Shown: positions 6,125 through 6,842 of the stretch, in pieces
Layout of the letters: each line of letters opens with the position of its first letter
How positions within the stretch are numbered: position 1 is the first letter of the stretch
Assembly (NCBI GenBank): GCA_964569055.1
Contig: CAZMSZ010000396.1
Location: forward strand, 1 to 6,842
From: JAWLGW01 sp964569055
GTDB taxonomy: Bacteria > Planctomycetota > J058
Reading direction: 5' to 3'
DNA: 6,842 nt
Program-made: the position numbers and the translations under genes
Notes under the pieces: model-generated
Told to the model about the DNA's origin: nothing
Databases searched by the model: none
Seen by the model: only the letters and a program-made list of their open reading frames with translations

Positions 6125-6842
6125 GCGCCGCCGCCGAGCCCCCCCCGACCTCGCCTCCCCGGCGCTCCGACGGCACCGAGCTGCCGTCGGGCGTGTCGGT
6201 CGTGATCCCGGTGTTCCACGGCGAGGCGACGCTCCGCCCCCTGTGCGAGCGGCTCGCGGCCGCGCTGCGCCCGCGAGGCGCGCCGTTCGAGCTGCTGCTC
6301 GTCGACGACGGGAGCCGCGACGGGAGCTGGACCGAGATCGAGCGGCTCGCCGCGCGAGACGACCTCCCGGTGCGCGGCGTCCGGCTGTCCCGGAACTACG
6401 GCCAGCACAACGCGCTGCTGTGCGGGATCCGACGCGCCCGCTTCGCGCTCACGGTCACCCTGGACGACGACCTCCAGAACCCGCCGGAGGAGGTCCCCAC
6501 GCTGCTCGACGCGCTCGGACCGGAGCTGGACGTCGTCTACGGCACCCCCGAACGCATGACCCACGGGCTGGGTCGCAACCTCGCCTCGCGCCTGACCAAG
6601 CTCGTGCTCCAGCACGCCATGGGCGCCGCGGTCGCCGGTCGGATCAGCGCGTTCCGCGCCTTCCGAACGGCGCTCCGGGAGGGGTTCGCCGAGTTCCGCG
6701 GCAACTTCGTCTCGATCGACGTCCTGCTGACCTGGAGCACGACCCGCTTCGCCGCGGTGACCGTCCGTCACGAGCCCCGCGCGCAAGGCCGCTCCGGCTA
6801 CACGCTGCGCAAGCTGATCGCCCACGCGCTCAACATGGTGAC
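6121..6842 (+). CDS. Family 2 glycosyltransferase, ArnC/DPM1/GtrB-like (partial, C-terminus beyond window)
   Basis: The frame from GTG 6121 stays open to the window edge, giving 240 residues. After a Pro/Ser-rich leader (1-22) the GT-A fold begins: SVVIPVFHGE (26-35), LLLVDDGSRDGSW (58-70), RLSRNYGQHNALLCGI (88-103) and TLDDDLQNPPEE (113-124), whose aspartates bind nucleotide and metal. These are hallmarks of polyprenyl-phosphate sugar transferases such as ArnC, GtrB and dolichyl-phosphate mannose synthase. Where ArnC has a GDYGCMLRAYR-type acceptor segment, this protein has GRISAFRAFR (173-182), followed by NFVSIDVLLTW (195-205) and HEPRAQGRSGYTLRKL (217-232). Related enzymes usually end with two C-terminal membrane helices, which would lie past the edge. 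It probably transfers a sugar from a nucleotide donor to a polyprenyl phosphate or glycan at the inner membrane face. The nearby wecE makes a dTDP-amino sugar a possible donor, which is inference. A run of eight C occurs at 6139-6146. Confidence 0.9.
   Translation, partial: MSAAAEPPPTSPPRRSDGTELPSGVSVVIPVFHGEATLRPLCERLAAALRPRGAPFELLLVDDGSRDGSWTEIERLAARDDLPVRGVRLSRNYGQHNALLCGIRRARFALTVTLDDDLQNPPEEVPTLLDALGPELDVVYGTPERMTHGLGRNLASRLTKLVLQHAMGAAVAGRISAFRAFRTALREGFAEFRGNFVSIDVLLTWSTTRFAAVTVRHEPRAQGRSGYTLRKLIAHALNMV

Noticed and set aside
6085..6825. Minus-strand frame opposite the glycosyltransferase
   Set aside because: The plus strand carries clear GT-A motifs, and the opposite frame is an Arg/Gly/Ala-rich shadow.

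Overview
The window is about 70 percent G+C with dense coding. It uses GTG starts often, and three gene junctions are 4-base GTGA start/stop overlaps. A run of exactly 100 N marks a scaffold gap, so this is probably a draft or metagenome-assembled genome. The gene content (WecE-type aminosugar transaminase, ArnC/DPM1-like glycosyltransferase, DUF2079 membrane protein, RsbW/RsbV-like switch) suits a high-GC bacterium with a complex envelope, such as Myxococcota, Planctomycetota or a related group. That placement is inference; no marker gene fixes the phylum.

Left part (1-921): the last 13 codons of an upstream gene, then an RsbW-like anti-sigma serine kinase, then an RsbV/SpoIIAA-like STAS antagonist. 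Together they form a partner-switching regulatory module.

Middle (922-1263): a non-coding stretch. It starts with a perfect 11-bp inverted repeat directly after the STAS stop codon, continues into a 43-bp imperfect tandem repeat, and then enters the 100-N gap. The assembly probably broke in this repeat, so the link between the left and right parts rests on scaffolding only.

Right part (1264-6842): two overlapping plus-strand membrane-protein genes come first. One has a spermidine-synthase-like membrane half joined to a C-terminal domain I do not recognise; the other is a DUF2079 family protein. A convergent wecE-like gene on the minus strand overlaps the DUF2079 gene by 35 bp at the 3' end. 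A 118-bp divergent intergenic region separates wecE from a plus-strand pair: a SAM-dependent methyltransferase and an ArnC/DPM1-like family 2 glycosyltransferase that runs off the window.

Functionally, the right part looks like the edge of a cell-surface polysaccharide or glycolipid locus. WecE would make an amino-dideoxy nucleotide sugar, the methyltransferase could decorate a glycan or lipid intermediate, and the family 2 enzyme would load a sugar onto a polyprenyl phosphate or extend a glycan. The DUF2079 protein may be a membrane GT-C-like partner. The most unusual items are the unrecognised C-terminal domain, the 43-bp repeat at the gap, and two related near-palindromes in the divergent promoter region.
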